NCBI GenBank assembly: GCA_012841765.1
Contig: DUUA01000210.1
Span: 1-5,842 of the forward strand
Origin: Acholeplasmataceae bacterium
Lineage (GTDB): Bacteria; Bacillota_I; Bacilli_A; ML615J-28; CAG-698
DNA length: 5,842 bases
Reading direction: 5' to 3'
A program made the position numbers and the translations under genes. The notes below the pieces were generated by a model. The model was not told where the DNA came from. It was given only the letters and a program-made list of their open reading frames with translations, and made no database searches. Shown here in pieces: positions 5,294 through 5,842 of the stretch (positions are counted from its first letter, which is position 1; each line of letters begins with the position of its first letter).

Positions 5294-5842
5294 ATGAAAA
5301 GAATTTTAATAACCGGAGCAAATTCTTATATTGGTACTAATGTTTCTAAGAAGTTATTAGAAGATAATAATAAATATCATATAGAAACATTAGATATGAA
5401 AGATCCTAATTGGGTTAACTACGATTTTTCAAAGTTTGATTGCATTTTCCATGTTGCTGGAATTGCTCATATCAAAGTTAGTAAAAAGAGTGAAAGCATC
5501 TATTACAAAATTAATCGTGATTTAGCATTTAAAACAGCAAAAAAAGCTAAGAGTGCTGGCGTTAAGCAATTTATGTTTTTAAGTACAATGAGTATCTACG
5601 GCCTTAATAAAGGGATAATTACACCAGATACTAAACCAAATCCTAGGGATGCTTATGGTAGGTCTAAATATGAGGCAGAACAATTAATAAGCAGCCTAGA
5701 AGATGATAACTATAAAATAGTAATTTTAAGGCCACCAATGGTATATGGATATAATTCACCAGGTAATTATAATAAATTAGCTAAAATGGCATTAAAATTA
5801 CCATTTTATCCCAAAATAAATAATAAAAGAAGTATGTTATAT
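5294..5842 (+). CDS. NAD-dependent sugar-nucleotide epimerase/reductase, partial (3' end beyond window)
   Basis: The frame stays open for 183 codons from ATG 5294 to the window end. It encodes an extended short-chain dehydrogenase/reductase that binds NAD(P) and acts on a nucleotide-linked sugar. Visible features are the N-terminal cofactor motif ITGANSYIG (6-14), HVAGIAH (53-59), the FLSTMSIYG strand (95-103) with the Ser/Thr active-site residue, YGRSK (121-125) with the Tyr-x3-Lys pair, and LRPPMVYG (145-152). KLPFYPKINNKRSMLY (168-183) resembles the substrate-loop region of WbpV/GalE-like enzymes, including 4-reductases that make UDP-N-acetylquinovosamine; UDP-glucose 4-epimerase is the main alternative. 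AGGTGAT (5284-5290) is the ribosome site, and the gene starts 11 bases after the transferase, so they share a transcript. It probably supplies the sugar that the transferase loads. The exact reaction is not resolved. Confidence 0.9.
   Translation, partial: MKRILITGANSYIGTNVSKKLLEDNNKYHIETLDMKDPNWVNYDFSKFDCIFHVAGIAHIKVSKKSESIYYKINRDLAFKTAKKAKSAGVKQFMFLSTMSIYGLNKGIITPDTKPNPRDAYGRSKYEAEQLISSLEDDNYKIVILRPPMVYGYNSPGNYNKLAKMALKLPFYPKINNKRSMLY

Noticed and set aside
1..5842. CRISPR array, tRNA or rRNA gene, insertion sequence, or attachment site
   Set aside because: No spaced direct repeats, cloverleaf arms, rRNA-like stretches, transposase motifs or terminal repeats were seen on either strand.

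Overview
The window is a very AT-rich bacterial segment. Every gene lies on the + strand, with short spacers, strong purine-rich ribosome sites and hairpin terminators. UGA is a stop here: the sigma-factor gene ends in TGA inside a 4-base ATGA overlap, and tryptophan is written TGG throughout. Low GC, a Firmicutes-like gene style and the standard code suggest a low-GC Firmicute or a standard-code relative of the Mollicutes (Acholeplasma / Izemoplasma / Haloplasma-like). That placement is inference from composition and code only.

Region 1 (about 1-2535) is a three-gene operon: an acidic surface lipoprotein, an ECF-type sigma-70 factor, and a single-pass membrane protein in the anti-sigma position. 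It is closed by a strong intrinsic terminator. By eye, the extracytoplasmic part of the membrane protein and the mature lipoprotein look like the same domain. Both share a TIxNQ...YYNE segment, a run of Asp/Glu, a G-hydrophobic strand, a tail of alternating Glu/hydrophobic beta strands and a similar C-terminus. The module therefore looks like an ECF / anti-sigma switch whose sensor domain also exists as a separate lipid-anchored copy. This is the best candidate here for an undescribed system.

Region 2 (about 2536-3763) holds an orphan perfect hairpin, then a monocistronic tRNA-dihydrouridine synthase gene with its own extended -10 promoter and terminator.

Region 3 (3764-4031) is gene-free. 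It carries a tandem pair of hairpins and then a promoter with a near-perfect 17-bp dyad at the expected transcription start.

Region 4 (4032 to the window end) is the start of a surface-polysaccharide operon. It contains a winged-helix regulator fused to a Rossmann nucleotide/sugar-nucleotide-binding domain, a monotopic phosphoglycosyl transferase that would load the first sugar phosphate onto the undecaprenyl-phosphate carrier, and an NAD-dependent sugar-nucleotide epimerase/reductase cut off by the window edge. The layout suggests that the regulator senses a sugar-nucleotide or cofactor and controls its own operon through the dyad.
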